A stretch of DNA of 64,000 nt from Dermacentor variabilis (taxonomy: Eukaryota; Arthropoda; Arachnida; Ixodida; Ixodidae), in assembly GCF_050947875.1 (NCBI RefSeq), contig NC_134568.1, forward strand, positions 200,112,258-200,176,257, written 5' to 3'. Within the stretch, counting starts at the first letter, position 1; the number at the start of each line of letters is the position of its first letter. Under the pieces are notes generated by a model. The model was not told where the DNA came from and searched no databases. It saw only the letters and a list, made by a program, of their open reading frames with translations. The translations under genes and the position numbers were made by a program. Below, in pieces: positions 52,393-64,000 of this stretch.

Positions 52393-53576
52393 TGGATGTA
52401 TGGATGTTATGAGCATCCGTTTGGCACGCGGCGGTGTGTAGCGCCACCAAGCTCTTGCTATTATACTGCCTAATGTCCTACCTAGGTTAAAAAAGAAATA
52501 AAGAAAAAAACAATATGAACTCCCACAACCAAATTTTCTGACCACATATTGCGAGCTTTTGTACGTCTCCGTTTTCTGTCGTTTTCCTACTTTTCTTCCA
52601 TCAATCTTCCAATCGCCTCTTACTAATCTCTATTGCGGGCATGTTTACTTTTCCCCTGATCTCGCTGAACGCAAGGGCTCAAGGAGGCCAGTAATGCCTA
52701 AATCGACCGCTGGGCAGATATCTTCACATTATAATAAAACATGCTCCATCGTTTCCCTAGCTTTACCGCAGCAAGCACATGGTTCTTCTTCCTCCTTATA
52801 TCTCGCTTTATAGGTGCGTGTTCTAAGGCATCCTGATATCGCTTCGAGAAGTAATGAGTTTCCTTTGAGTTATCATAATTTTTTTCTTTCCCGATTTCGT
52901 TTTTTCCTCTTAAGTAGTTACTCATGGCAGGTTTATTTTCCATTGCCGCCACCCATGAGATTATTTTAGCCTCTCTGACTTTCCGCTTGACGTTCTTTGT
53001 TGCTGTGTTGCCCACCCTACAGGCCACATACTTGCTGGTAAGCTTCCTAGTTCTTTTCCTCCACTGTGAATCAATGTTTTTTCTCTACAGATACCTAAAC
53101 ACTCTCCAGCCCATTTACTTTCTTCCATATTCCTCAGTCGTTCTTCATAGTCAATTTTACTGTCAGCTTCCCTCACCTTAAAACTTGTCCAGCCCATATC
53201 ACCTTGCGCAGCTTCATTTGTAGTCTTCCCGTGAGCGCCCAATGCGAGGCGACCCACTGACCTTTGATTCCCGTCGAGTCCTGATTGTACCCCTGATTTC
53301 AAGCAAACAACCGCATTTCCAAAAGTAAGTCCTGGAACCATTGCACCTTTCCACATACCCCGGAGCACCGCGTACCTATTGTATCCCCATAAAGTCCTGT
53401 GTTTCATTATGGCTGCATTTCTCTTGCCCTTTACTTTTATTGTTTTTTCCTGTGTTTCCATATATCTATTGCCTTCGTTTATCCATATACAAAGATATTT
53501 ATACTCTTTTACCCGAAGTATTTCCTGGCCCTGTATTGCCATTGTCTGTTCACTGTTTTCATTGAATACCATAACA
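52393..53576 (-). mobile_element. 5'-truncated copy of the 26.6-31.2 kb LINE, 14-bp duplication
   Basis: It contains the 3' 1.2 kb of the LINE: the C-terminal part of ORF2, the 3' UTR and a short CATC-type tail. It is flanked by CCAGCTTTTCTGGA at 52379-52392 and 53577-53590, an exact 14-bp duplication. Similarity to 26612-27790 ends at AACACC, where the duplication begins. From about 52430 to 53165 it is almost identical to the other copy; beyond that it is clearly less similar (see findings). Confidence 0.95.
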
Positions 53577-53590
53577 CCAGCTTTTCTGGA

Positions 53591-54050
53591 CACGTACCAA
53601 CTAGCGCTCCAAGCGGCCGCGGCGCGAAGCTAGCGTGTTTTCAGTGTAATGAGGGGGGTTTTCGCAAAAAATCAAAAGTAGAGGTCGATTATTGAAAAAG
53701 GCAGGTGACAGACAGGTTATAGAAGACAAGCTACAGAGACAAATGCAGTGATTATTCCGTCGAAAGCTAGAATTCGTTCCCAGAGCGGTTAAAAATTGAG
53801 CACTCAAATCCTATGAAAACGATGAAAATTTGTTTTCGATTTTCGAGGCGAAAAAGGTCACTGTGATAAAACTACGGCTCCTATCATAATAGTTGCTACA
53901 GTGTGTGTTGTGCGGAGACTCAGCTTTCGATTGATGTTTATCTCGACCCTCCACACGGGTCGCAACACTTTCCAAAAGTGATTTTTGAAACGCAGTCTAG
54001 AAAATTCACGTGGAATTTCGATAAACCCATCCTTATCATTTATGAATCTC
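53591..54050. other. no gene recognised
   Basis: No supported feature before the tRNA-like segment. Confidence 0.4.
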
Positions 54051-54054
54051 TCGG

Positions 54055-54125
54055 AAGCTGTGGTCCAGTGGTTTAATCGCATGTACCTATCGTCATGCTG
54101 GCAGCGGTTCTATACCGACCTCCGT
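54055..54125 (+). repeat. tRNA-like SINE fragment
   Basis: GAAGCTGTGGTCCAGTGGTT contains an A-box-like segment, and GCAGCGGTTCTATACCGACC a B-box-like segment, 40 bp apart as in tRNA-derived SINEs. The tail CTCCGTCATATTTTTT ends in a T-run that could stop RNA polymerase III. It is too irregular for a working tRNA. Confidence 0.5.
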
Positions 54126-54206
54126 CATATTTTTTAACGTCACATACATGGCCTCCGTGATTTGCACGCGCTGGGAGGCTTTGCTCCGGCCATCTCATCC
54201 GCACGG

Positions 54207-54847
54207 CATGGAGGAAGGAAACTGAGGAGAGGCCCTATCCCCTCCGCGCGCTAGGAGAAAAGTGTGGAGGAAATGACGTAGTAGGTTCTCTTCTTTTTTG
54301 CTGTTTTTTATTTCTTTGCTGTAGCGGCCACGCCTTTCGGGCCACAATGGCGGCTTTGTTATGGTTCTGTGCGCTCACACGTGTTGCTCCGTAGGTTTCG
54401 TACCGTGGCAAAGGCGCCGTGCGGGCAGGTTTGCGTTGGTCTCCGTGTTTTGTTGCGCTGCGTTATCTGGACCGTGCTCTACCGTATGTTGCTGTGGCCA
54501 GGTGGGACAGGAGGAACTAAAGTTCGTGAAATGAACGCGCATGCAACGCTGTACGCAATGTACCGCGCCACGGTAATGGCTACGGACGAAGGAATATCCG
54601 CGGGAAATGTTGCCCTCTTTCGCGGAATCATGCTAACGTGCTAACGATTGCTTAGTATTGCTGCGGAGTGCGCGGGTCCGAGCAGCACGGTTGCGCGCAG
54701 CGCGGCGTGGTTTCGTGATAAATGTAAACAAGAGAGGAGAGCTGGCCCGATAGGCGGAGCAACGCCATGAGCAACGCCAACTTCCGGCTTCACTTTAGTT
54801 TCACAAAGAGTGACGTCAGGGCCTCTCCTTAGTTTCCTTCCTCCGTG
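54207..54847. mobile_element. MULE-like non-autonomous transposon with 9-bp duplications
   Basis: Terminal inverted repeats (CATGGAGGAAGGAAACTGAG and on to AGGCCCT; the right end matches in reverse) agree at about 28 of 30 positions. Flanks are TCCGCACGG on both sides (54198-54206 and 54848-54856). Nine-base duplications are usual for Mutator-like elements. The 641-bp interior has no transposase. A start-like ATGGCGGCTTTG near 54347 is probably incidental. Confidence 0.75.
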
Positions 54848-55044
54848 TCCGCACGGAGAGAGCGTAATTTCAGTGGTGGGCATGGCCGGCTCCTTCTCCG
54901 CAACGAGGCGCTCGCACCCGCGGGCTTTTCATGCATCGAGGAGGCTTCCGCGTGCTCCGGTACCGTTGCTGCGGCTTGCATGATGCGAGAAAAAGACGAT
55001 TTTGCACTGATATATGATCCCTTTCTTATTAGGAAATGATGGCT

Positions 55045-58000
55045 GAAGGAAGGAAGGAAGGAAAAAGTGGAGAAGGAAAGGCAGGGAGGTTAACCAGTTT
55101 AGCTTAACCGGTTTGCTACCCTACACATGGGAGCGGGATGGGGGGGATGAAAGATGGGGAAAGGAGAGAGAGAGAGCACATAGCACAGCACACACATCGT
55201 CCGTTAGAGTCTATTACTCTTGCGTGGTAGGTGATATCACTGTCACAGCCGCTTGTGCAATCCCGTCTCTTTCAAAAACCGAAGTAGTCCCTTCGTCGCC
55301 TTCAGCTGCGATGTCTTCTGTCGGCGGCATGTGAAAATCGTGTCGAGGGACAATGGTCTAGTGTCAAGGTGCGCTAGAACGGATGCCAGGGACTGTCGCT
55401 GAACATTATATTCAGGACAGTCGCACAGAATGTGTTCCAGCGTCTCCTCGCAAAGACAGGCATTGCAGAGAGCGTTGTCGGTCATTCCAATGCGAAAAGA
55501 GTAAGATTTAGTGAAAGCCACCCCTAGCCATAAGCGATACAGCAGAGTCGCCTCTCTTCGGCGGAGTCCAGTTGGCATACAGAGATGCATCAAAGAGGGC
55601 AGGTGGTATTGACGGTTGCTCCGGTTGGTCTGGCTGCTTAGTGCGCAGCATAAGGAGAGTGTGATCTCCCGTGCAGGCACTCGAAGTCTGCCAGCTGCGT
55701 CGGACCGTGAAAGTGGTATGGCCTCTTCTTGTGCGTCTTCAAGAGCTGCCCGAGCGGCATTATCGGCGTCTTCGTTTCCTATGACGCCGCAGTGACTTGG
55801 CAACCACTGAAACGTCACGTGGTGTCCTTTCTCCTGTGATGTGTGGAGTAGGCATTTAATATCGAATACGAGCTGTTCGAATGGCCCGCGACGCAGAGCT
55901 GATAGCACAGATTGTAGGGCTGCCTTTGAGTCGCTGAAGATTGACCATTGTTGCGGTGGCTCCCGATTGACTAAACAAAGTGCAGCGCGAAGAGCAGCTA
56001 GTTCCACAGATGTCGCTGTTGTTTGGTGGTCAGTCCTAAAGCTGATGGTAATAGCTGTTGCTGGGACAACCACAGCACCGGACGAACACTGGATGTTTGT
56101 GGAACCATCAGTATAGATGTGTTGATGTGTTCCCTGTCCGCGTACCTCTCGTGTAGAAGAAGCAGAGACAGTTGTTTACAGTTCAGACTTTTTCCCGATT
56201 CCTGGTACGCTGAGATGGACTATGGGGCTGATAAGACACCAAGGAGGTATCGATGGTTTAGATGCAGCGGTGAAGCCCGAGGGAAGTTTGTCGTTGTACT
56301 TGACGATAGTTTTAGAGAATGATGCTTGGTGCCTGTCTGAAGGTAGTGTTGCAACGTGGTGATAGGGGGCACGTGCAAAATGTCTGATGTGCGTTCTCAG
56401 GGCTTCCACCGTAATGTGAGTTCGCATTGGATGCTCCCGAGCAATCGCAATAGTTGCCTCTGTTGACGTGCATCTGGGCAAACCAAGGCAAACTCTGAGT
56501 GCTTGAGCTTGTGCTGCCTGCAGAACACGAATATTTGTCTTGCAGGTGTTGTTCAGTACAGGTAGACTAAATCTTAAAAAGCCAAGAAAGAGAGCTCTGT
56601 AGAGTCTCAGCATTGCGCCTACTGACATCCCCCACGTCTTTCCTGTCAAGTATTTAAACAACTGGGAAGTTGCTGTCAGGCGCCGTTTCATGTAGGCCAC
56701 GTGCGGGCTCCAACAGAGGTCTCGGTCAATAATCACCCCAAGAAATCAGCGGGTTCTGACATAGTAAATGGTCCGCCCATTGATTGAGATGACATAAGGC
56801 GCCATCGGTTTGCGAGCAAAGGCCACTGTGCGCATTTTTCTGGTGATATACTGAGACCCTGTTTACACAAGTAGTTCGCTGTCAAAGTTGCCGCTCTTTG
56901 AAGTCGCGCACGTATCTGAGGACGTGTGACTGCCGAAGTCCAGACACAGATGTCGTCAGCGTATATTGAAATTTTGATGGTAGCTGGCAAGTATTCAGCA
57001 AGTCAAACAAGAGAGAGGTTGAATAGCGTCGGGCTGAGAGCACCGCCTTGAGGGATGCCCCTGCTGGTATAGCGTCGCGTAGTTGGGCCATCGTCAGTTA
57101 AATCATAGAATGATCTTGCAGATAGGCAACATGCAATCCACAAAAAGACTCGACCACCTAGGCCAACCGTCGCAAGAGCGTCGAGAATGGCCTCATGTAA
57201 TACGTTATCGTATGCCCCTTTCACATCTAGGAATAAAGCTGCAGATAAACGCTTAAGGAACCTTTCGTGCTGGACATATGAAACGAGATCAACTACATTG
57301 TCGATGGAAGAGCGGTCACGTCGGAAACCAGCCATGGAAATCGGATAAATCTTGTAGTATTCAAGGTACCATTCCAGGCGGCCAAGGATCATCCGTTCCA
57401 TTATCTTTCCTACACAGCTGGCCAGCGCTATTGGGCGGTAAGAGGTGAGTACTAATGGGGATTTGCCCTGCTTTAAGAGTGGCGCCGGGAGGCTTACTTT
57501 CCATTCGTCAGGAACATTTCCCTGCTGCCATGAGGAGTTGTAAAGGCTCAACAATTCTATCCGTGCGGATTCTCCGAGATAACAAAAGCCTCGGTATGAT
57601 ATACCATCTGGACCCGGAGATGATGAGCGCCTGCAGAGAGCTAGAGCCGCTTCGAGCTCCTTCACTGTAAAAGGAAGGTTCATGCGGCAATCACGGAAAT
57701 GGGGGACGTCAGCTCGGGCTGGAGGATCTGGACGAGTCGCTTGGTCTGCGATCCGCGCACAAAAGTCTTCTGCGACATCGATGTCTCGCCGCCCTTGGAA
57801 AAGCGCTAGCGCCTTGAATGGAAAACGCCGTTCCGGAAGGCAACGCAGACCTTGCACCGTTTTCCAAATGTGAGACAGTGGCTTGCGGGGGTCGAGTGTC
57901 TGGCAAAACGTTGCCCAACGTTCCAACGCTAATCTATCTATACGACGCTGAATCTTCTTGTGCATCCTCCTGGCTGCCCTAAGGTCATGAATTGATTTTG

Positions 58001-58540
58001 TAAGCCGATATCTACGTTCCGCCCGGCGACGAAGCGCTCGAAGTCGCTCTAATTCTATGTCGAAGTCATTTCGCGTGGAAGAGATCGTCATCATGCGAGT
58101 GGCGTTTTGCATCGTATTTTTAATTGTTTGCTCTAACCCAGAGGGTAGGCCCTCGCGGCAGGCATCTTCCGTCTCAGATTTGAAGTTGGCCCATTGAATC
58201 GTCCGAATGGTATTCCGTGGGCCTGATCTAAATGACAAGCCTTTGATGTTCAGATAGGTGGGAATGTGATCACTCCCGTGTGTCTCAATGTCTGGAAACC
58301 ACTTCACACATATGGCGAGAGAGTTGGAGACGAAAGCAAGGTCGAGGCAGCTGCCGTATGTCACGCCTCGAAGAAAGGTGGGGCTACCATCGTTCAGGAG
58401 AGTGAGGCCGTTGTTGTAGGCGATGCTTGCTAATCTTCGTCCTCTTGCATTTGTCCTTGTACTTCCCCATGCTGAATTCAATGATGGCGGAAGGTGTACG
58501 AGGGGCAAAGCATGTGCTGGCGGTTATATATTCTCAATTG
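55045..58540 (-). mobile_element. RNase H-bearing LINE with (TTCC)n tail, 5' truncated
   Basis: Minus-strand order is endonuclease C-terminus, RT, RNase H, C-terminal Cys/His motif, 3' UTR and a TTCC-repeat tail (55060-55045). ORF1 and the endonuclease N-terminus are missing. The 3' UTR and tail are shared with the stub at 43847-44104. It belongs to a different family from the LINEs at 17.8 and 26.6 kb. Confidence 0.9.
55243..58508 (-). pseudogene. LINE ORF2: partial endonuclease, RT and RNase H
   Basis: The long frame 58508-57003 holds the endonuclease C-terminus (SCLDLAFVSNSL, ETHGSDHIP with intact SDH) and RT blocks APLLKQGKSPLVLTSYRPIA, AGFRRDRSSIDNV, FLDVKGAYDNV and GIPQGGALSPTLFN. An in-frame TGA at 57003-57005 is followed in the same frame by ISIYADDICVWTS (about 56960), so the catalytic site is intact. 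A frameshift near 56735 leads to the thumb region (56736-56176). RNase H (56073 downward) has SVELAALRAAL, FSDSKAALQSV and WLPSHCGVIGNEDADNAA, then CNACLCEETLEHILCDCPEY, and a stop at 55243. Few lesions suggest a fairly young copy. Confidence 0.9.
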
Positions 58541-60199
58541 CATTAACTTTTTTTTCTGTGCACACATATACTCCCAATGCATTCGCGTGGTTATGTAGAA
58601 GTGGTATATCTGTGCAAGAGTTCGTCATAAGACGGGTAGAAAGTATCAACAGCCACCAACTAGACCCGTTCATCGGCCTTTTGAACTACGTATCTAGTGT
58701 TGACTTTGTTAGCGAACAACCTAACCTAACTCGCAGTAATAAGTGCTCCAGTTCATAGGCGAATATTCAAAGTAAAGTGCTGCTGGAAGGGCAAACACAC
58801 AATGAATTCGCGGCGTCCGTTTGTGTATCATTGCCTTCTGAGTGCCACAGTTTCAAGGCTGGATGGAGCGAGAAATTATGCACGAATCTTGAGATGATAA
58901 ATCACGCTATTATTTACTCGTTTATTGGTATGTTGTAGTTGCCGCCCAGGCAGGCATTATCATAACTATGAACAGTATGATTGAAATGTTATTTACACTG
59001 AACACAAAAGTACGCGTGTGCCTTTGAGAGGGAGAACGAAACTGACAAAGACGCCGTCGCTCGCTGAAATGACGCGGAATTCAAAACACTGAGAATCAGC
59101 TAGCTTAAAACATTGAGAATACGTTTAGGGCTTGCGTCATGTACGATAACTACGGTGTGCACGCGCCGTCTCCTTAAGTGATACTTGCGAGCTGTAATTT
59201 AAAAAAAACAAAAAAACACAAAATCAGACAATTACCAACCCCACATCTGTGCCTATAATGCTATGATAGCTTATAAGCTACTCATTTACAACCAATTTAG
59301 CCGAAGTGAAATTTCGTTGCAGCTGGACTTTAAATGGGATATAAAGTGCCATTCGGTTTTCAATACTTTGAGGCCATCTCGACACCTCAGGCAGGACGGA
59401 GTAGGTGTCACATGTCGCTGTCCAGAGCCGCGCACGCAGTTACGGAAGTCTTCCCCAAGCACCCAAATGTAGCTATCCTTTAACACTGAGCTGTGTTTCT
59501 TAGTTACTCTTGCGACTGATGAGCCTGACAGGAAGCTGCATAAAATTTAGCAAGCCGCCTAGGAGGACAAAATGGCTATTCGCATTACGCTCTTCTGGGA
59601 GGCGCGCTTTTCTTCAACTTTCGGCTGTCTTCAATTGCCACACATGATACACTGTACACGTAGCTGTTGAGATCACCAAATATCGGCATCAAGGCGGACC
59701 GCCTCAGCGCATTCACGATAGCACTTCGAGTGACGTCCTTGCATGTACATTTGACATAACAGAACAAAGGAGCAGAGAGGGGTTGACAGGTTTTTGTTAT
59801 TTCACTTGGGTTACTCTAGGCACGCTACGATGCTGCATCTGCAACTAGACATCTGCGAGGCTGAGTCGCTGTAGACGTTCACACGTGAAACCTGGCAAAT
59901 ATTTGGGAAGATATGATAGAGTTAAATGACAATGGCAGAGAAAGCAGGTGACTACTCATCCGCTGGAGAACCATGGCAGTGCCTGCCTTTAACCTTAATT
60001 TTTTTCTATGGTGAAGATTCTTCCAAAAAAGGAATGCATGAAGAGGTACAGCGTCTGGAATAATTTCCACTGTTAACGGGCTGCCTGCACTCGTGTGGTA
60101 TGAAAGCGTAGGTGTGTCGATAAAAATGCGTTTGAATAAATGTCCCGTGCTGCTTTTGCCCTAGGAGCAGTGGATCAAAGTTACTGGTCATTAACCAAC
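58541..60199. other. no gene recognised
   Basis: AT-rich sequence without supported features. Confidence 0.45.
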
Positions 60200-63100
60200 T
60201 TCGCTTTTATTCATACATATTCGAAGCATACTTCCATAACGTGAGAATCTTTGCTCTACTATCGATGCTTCTGAAGCCGACATAATCTGTCTTACTGAAA
60301 CCTGGTTATCTGCGAAGATTGATAGCAGTGAATTGTTCGATTGTTAAAACAAACAAAAAAACATTACAACATTTATCGGTGTGACAGGGGTGTTCGGTGT
60401 GGCGGAGGCGTGCTTATATGAGTCTCTGATGCTGTTTTGTCTTTTCCTATCCATCTTACTAACGCTTTAGAACTTGTTTTGATTGAAATACAAATGTGCT
60501 CTAAGAAATTGATATTGGGCGTTTGTTATCCGCCGTCCTGTTCACCCACCTTTGCTGACAACCTTCATTCATATGCTTGCAGTGCCGTGTCCGAATAGTC
60601 CTTTCCTTTTACTAGATGACTTTAATTTTCCTAATATAGTATGGTCTAGCGTGCATTCCTATTGTCATCCTTTTTCCAGTGAAGGTGACAGATTTTTGAA
60701 TTTGTGCAATGATTTCGACTTGTAATGCAGGCCACTCGAATCGCGTCAACTACTTCTAGCATCCTGGATTTAGTACTCGCCACTACGCCTGATCTTTTCC
60801 ATTCCATATCGTGCATACCGGGGCTGAGCGACCACTTACTGCTTTTTTTTTTTGTACCTGCGCCGTGCCTCGCAAGAGTGACCGCAAAAAATATATCCTT
60901 GATTATAAGCTCGCTGATTATGATGCTATTAACAATGAGCTCTCTGCCTTTTTAGATGATTACTTGCCATACTTTCATGAACACTCCGTGAATACTAACT
61001 GGAATTTATTCAAAGGAAAAGTTTAATCGCTCATCGAGAAATACGTTCGACGCATAGTCACCGCCTCAAACTGGCAATCGCCATGGTTCAGTCAATCGTC
61101 AAAAAGGCTGTGTAATAAGAAAAAAAAACGAAATTTTCTCTCTGAATAACTAACCGGCACCCAAGAACGTTGGACTGCTCATCAGGCGTGGCTACTGAAT
61201 ACAAAAACAAAAGCTCTCAAGCACTCCAAGGATTAATTTTTCAGTACTACGTTACCATCCCTTAATTACTAACCTTAGGCAATTTTGGAGCGTAATCAAG
61301 AAAAGAGACAATTCAGCTATCACCCTTAAAGACTCAAGCTATCAACTAATTCAGCTTGATCAGTGCGCAAATGTTCTGAACTCTGTATTTGTTTCTGTGT
61401 TTTCCAAAACTGTGTATTCTGTAACCCCTACCTATCCCGGCCGCGTGTTTCTATTTACGTCCAAGCCCAGTGCTCGACCGCTGCGCCGCCATGCGCCGCC
61501 ATGCGCCGCTTGCACGTACCACGTTTCTAGGAACTTTCTTATCCAAGCGCCACGGCACACGCCCTAGATCCTTCTCGATGTGACAAGGGGCGCTAAAGTG
61601 TACAATGTTATAACACTTTCTAATATTTTCCAGCAATCTTTTCAGAGAGCCTGCATTCCGGAAGACTGAAAGGTCGGGAGGGTGATTCCCTTGCGCAAGT
61701 CTGGGGCTAGCCATACGCCACATACTTATCGACCTATTTCACTTACGTGCATTCTATGTAAAATTTTCAAACATGTCATTTACTCTCACCTTGCATCATT
61801 CCTACAGTCAAACACCTTCTTTACAGATCATCAGCATGAACTTCGCAAGTCATTTTCCTGTGAAACTCAACTTTTATCGTTTACACATGATCTATATTCC
61901 ATCCTTGACAGGGGTTCCATTGTTGACTCTACATTCCTAGATTTTTTAAAAAGCGTTTGACAAGGCTTCTCATCAACTGTTTCTCTTAAAACTAAGTAAA
62001 CGTAACGTTCTTCAATGGCTGCACTTTTCTTTCACCGATCGTTCACAATTGTTACAGCTAGTAGCACTTCCTTCTTCACTTCTGCAATTGAATCGGGCGT
62101 GCTACAAGGCTCTGTGGTGGGACATTTGCTTTTTCTCATCTATATGAATGACTTACCTGATAAATTATGTTAATCAATTAACCTTTTTGCAGACACACTG
62201 CATCGTATACCGCCAAATTAACAGTGACTCTGATATGGGTCTTCTTCAGTCCGATGTCAACCATCCTATTGGCTGGGCTAACGCGTGGAACAAGGAAATA
62301 AACACTGAAAAATGCAAGTACATGCGTGTTTCTCGTCATAATACTACGTTGACCTCATATCGTCATAATACTAGTAACTGTGAATCTGTGTCCTGTTACA
62401 AATATCTAGGCTTATTTTATTACTTCTAATCTTTGTTCGAAAATGCATGTAGACCATATAACCAACAACGCTAATCGCATGCTGGGCTACACACACCGTG
62501 ACTTTTATCTTTCTTCTAGTCCTGTAAAATTACTTCTTCACAAATCGTTAGTTCGTACTAAACTGGAATATGCTGCATCTGTCTGGGACCCCAGCCAAGA
62601 GACGCTCATCTATCAATTTGAGTTTGTCCAGAACCGGGTGGCTCGCTTCATTCTTTCTAATTAACACCACAACTCCAGCGTCACTACTATAAAAGCAGGC
62701 TTATCATTACTACTGTTATTACAACATAGGAAAACATTCCGTCTTTGCCTGTTCCATAAGATATATCATGACAACCCCATTCTTAAGAATAAATTGATAA
62801 CCCTTCTCTTGTTACGTTTCAGCTAGCATCGGCCATCGTCATAAGGTTGGTATTCCTTCATGCCACACCAAGCATGTTTTACAATTCATTCATCCCCAGT
62901 ACGTCAGCTGGAATCACCTTTCCCGATCTGTCGTCGAAATATCTGATAATTTAAGTTCAAAGCTGCTTTAACTAACCTGCTGTTGTCATAAACACAAAAA
63001 ATTGTAGCATTGAAAATTTTGTTTCTTTTTGCTTAGTACTTTCTTTTTTTTGATCGCACCAATCTTTTTAAAACAGGCGTTCTTTGTTTTGTAGTCACAT

Positions 63101-63425
63101 ATTACTGATTTGAGCGTCATTTTTCTTGTTTTGCTTATCTGTTGCAAAATATGTCTTTATGGTTTGTATGCTAAGCTGCTTTTTTTTCTCTCTTCCTACT
63201 GTGCGCTATTTATTGTTAATTTCCTTTATTGTATTGATGTAAGCCTTTCTTTATTTTTTCTAGTGAGCCTCAATTATGTTTAGTGTTATATCATTTTACC
63301 GCTGATTTCTTGTTTTCCACTTTTCGAATGTAACCCACTCCCCTCGATAATGCCCTCTGGCCCTGAGGGAAATGAAATAAATAAATAAATACATAAATAA
63401 ATAAGTGAGTAAATAAAGAAATAAA
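60200..63425 (+). mobile_element. CR1-like LINE, degraded
   Basis: Endonuclease and RT fragments are followed by a long 3' UTR ending in a small hairpin (CCCTCTGGCCCTGAGGG) and an (AATA)n-type tail at 63375-63423. A hairpin plus short repeated tail is characteristic of CR1/L2-group LINEs, and the RT block GVLQGSVVGHLLFLIYMNDL supports this group. No ORF1 is seen. Confidence 0.8.
60270..62664 (+). pseudogene. CR1-like ORF2 remnant: endonuclease and RT
   Basis: The endonuclease appears as DASEADIICLTETWLSAKID (60265-60325), a GGGVLI trace near 60400, DDFNFPNIVWS (60616) and SSILDLVLATTPDL with PGLSDHLL (60750-60840). RT follows as RVIPLRKSGASHTPHTYRPI (61680), FLDFLKSV (61940), GVLQGSVVGHLLFLIY (62097) and NLFADTLHR (62178), where the catalytic FADD is changed to FADT. 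A thumb segment LVRTKLEYAASVWDPSQETL lies at 62545-62610. Stops and frameshifts are frequent. GC-richer sequence at 61436-61640 does not look like LINE and may be an insertion. Confidence 0.8.
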
Positions 63426-63429
63426 GTTT

Positions 63430-64000
63430 GGCTAGGTGTTTCCATTTAGGATCAACGTATGGTGTCCCTCGTACGGAGCATTGTTCTATTTCCGAGGCGG
63501 TCGCACATGACGGTGGGCTACAACTATGTATTTAAGGTGTTGCGTGGCACCGGTACATAACCTATACCGCTGTACCTGCTGGCTAGATTCGTAGCCGTGG
63601 AATGGTCTGCGAGAGGTCATCCTCCTTGTGGATGCCGGGTGGGTTTGCTGTAGCTGAAGACGGAGTAACCAAGTGAGGGCGACACTAAGACGTGAACCAC
63701 TTAGTCTTATTTAAAAATGGTGATCGCCCACAGAAACGGGCAGGTGGAGTATCTGGGCCGCGATATTGCGGCGGTACCTTTTCCGGTGATATCTCTTTTT
63801 GAGCTTTTTCGCGTGGCAGCGACGCTCCGCCCGCGTTATCAACGAGACCAGACGGCCGTGAACGGTAGATGATAAGAGTAGGCATATAGAAAACGAGAGG
63901 AAGTCATTGCTATTCGAAACTGTGTAGCCGTGAGTGTGCTGCGTGGAGCTGACGAGAGGTACTGATTTAACTACACTAACGCTCGCGCGCTGTCTCACGC
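63430..64000. other. no gene recognised
   Basis: No supported feature up to the end of the window. Confidence 0.4.

Noticed and set aside
1..64000. Bacterial or viral operon structures
   Set aside because: No gene clusters, ribosome-binding-site patterns or intact viral gene sets; the content is eukaryotic transposons.

Overview
The window looks like a piece of an ixodid (hard) tick genome, probably metastriate. The main reason is three copies of a tRNA-derived SINE with the layout of the tick family Ruka, together with fragments of the LINE and LTR families that fill such genomes. The species cannot be read from the sequence. No complete host protein-coding gene is visible. The best host candidate is a CpG-rich stretch at about 37.95-38.92 kb that may hold a promoter and a short first coding exon.

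Almost everything recognisable is mobile DNA, often nested. 0.4-4.2 kb: minus-strand Ty3/gypsy element (LTR, PBS, gag, protease, RT-RNase H; no integrase seen). 9.26-11.6 kb: plus-strand Ty3/gypsy remnant with integrase before an RNase H tail and a 3' LTR. 12.1-14.8 kb: a fold-back insertion, a MITE containing two further copies of itself, a solo LTR and a TTAA-flanked element. 16.0-23.7 kb: minus-strand LTR-element gag pieces, interrupted by a solo LTR (GCAT duplication) and by a 4.6-kb RNase H-bearing LINE (14-bp duplication). 25.5-31.2 kb: two minus-strand LINEs, one with an SGNH-hydrolase ORF1. 35.4-36.9 kb: TTAA-flanked element. 36.9-37.9 kb: 78-bp satellite with a 156-bp higher-order unit. 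40.2-41.2 kb: two more fold-back insertions. 42-45 kb: SINEs and a LINE stub. 49.6-50.7 kb: an LTR. 52.4-53.6 kb: second copy of the 26-31 kb LINE. 54.2-54.8 kb: element with 9-bp duplications. 55.0-58.5 kb: minus-strand LINE. 60.2-63.4 kb: CR1-like LINE. All the coding regions of these elements carry stops, frameshifts or deletions.

The most unusual signal is a set of short insertions at 12.2, 32.8, 40.2 and 40.9 kb. Each has a head related to TTGGGCKTGTTGGT, then a long inverted repeat, and each is flanked by a 12-bp target-site duplication (12-13 bp for one). An 84-bp insertion at 19.9 kb shares the AGCGCTRAYTTCCAAC end motif and a 12-bp duplication (11/12) but has no fold-back. A uniform 12-bp duplication and a stem that differs between copies do not fit a simple MITE. 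They fit better with reverse-transcribed insertions made with strand switching. Which enzyme mobilises them cannot be seen here; Penelope-like elements are one hypothesis.

All comparisons were made by eye. No database search, folding or alignment software was used.
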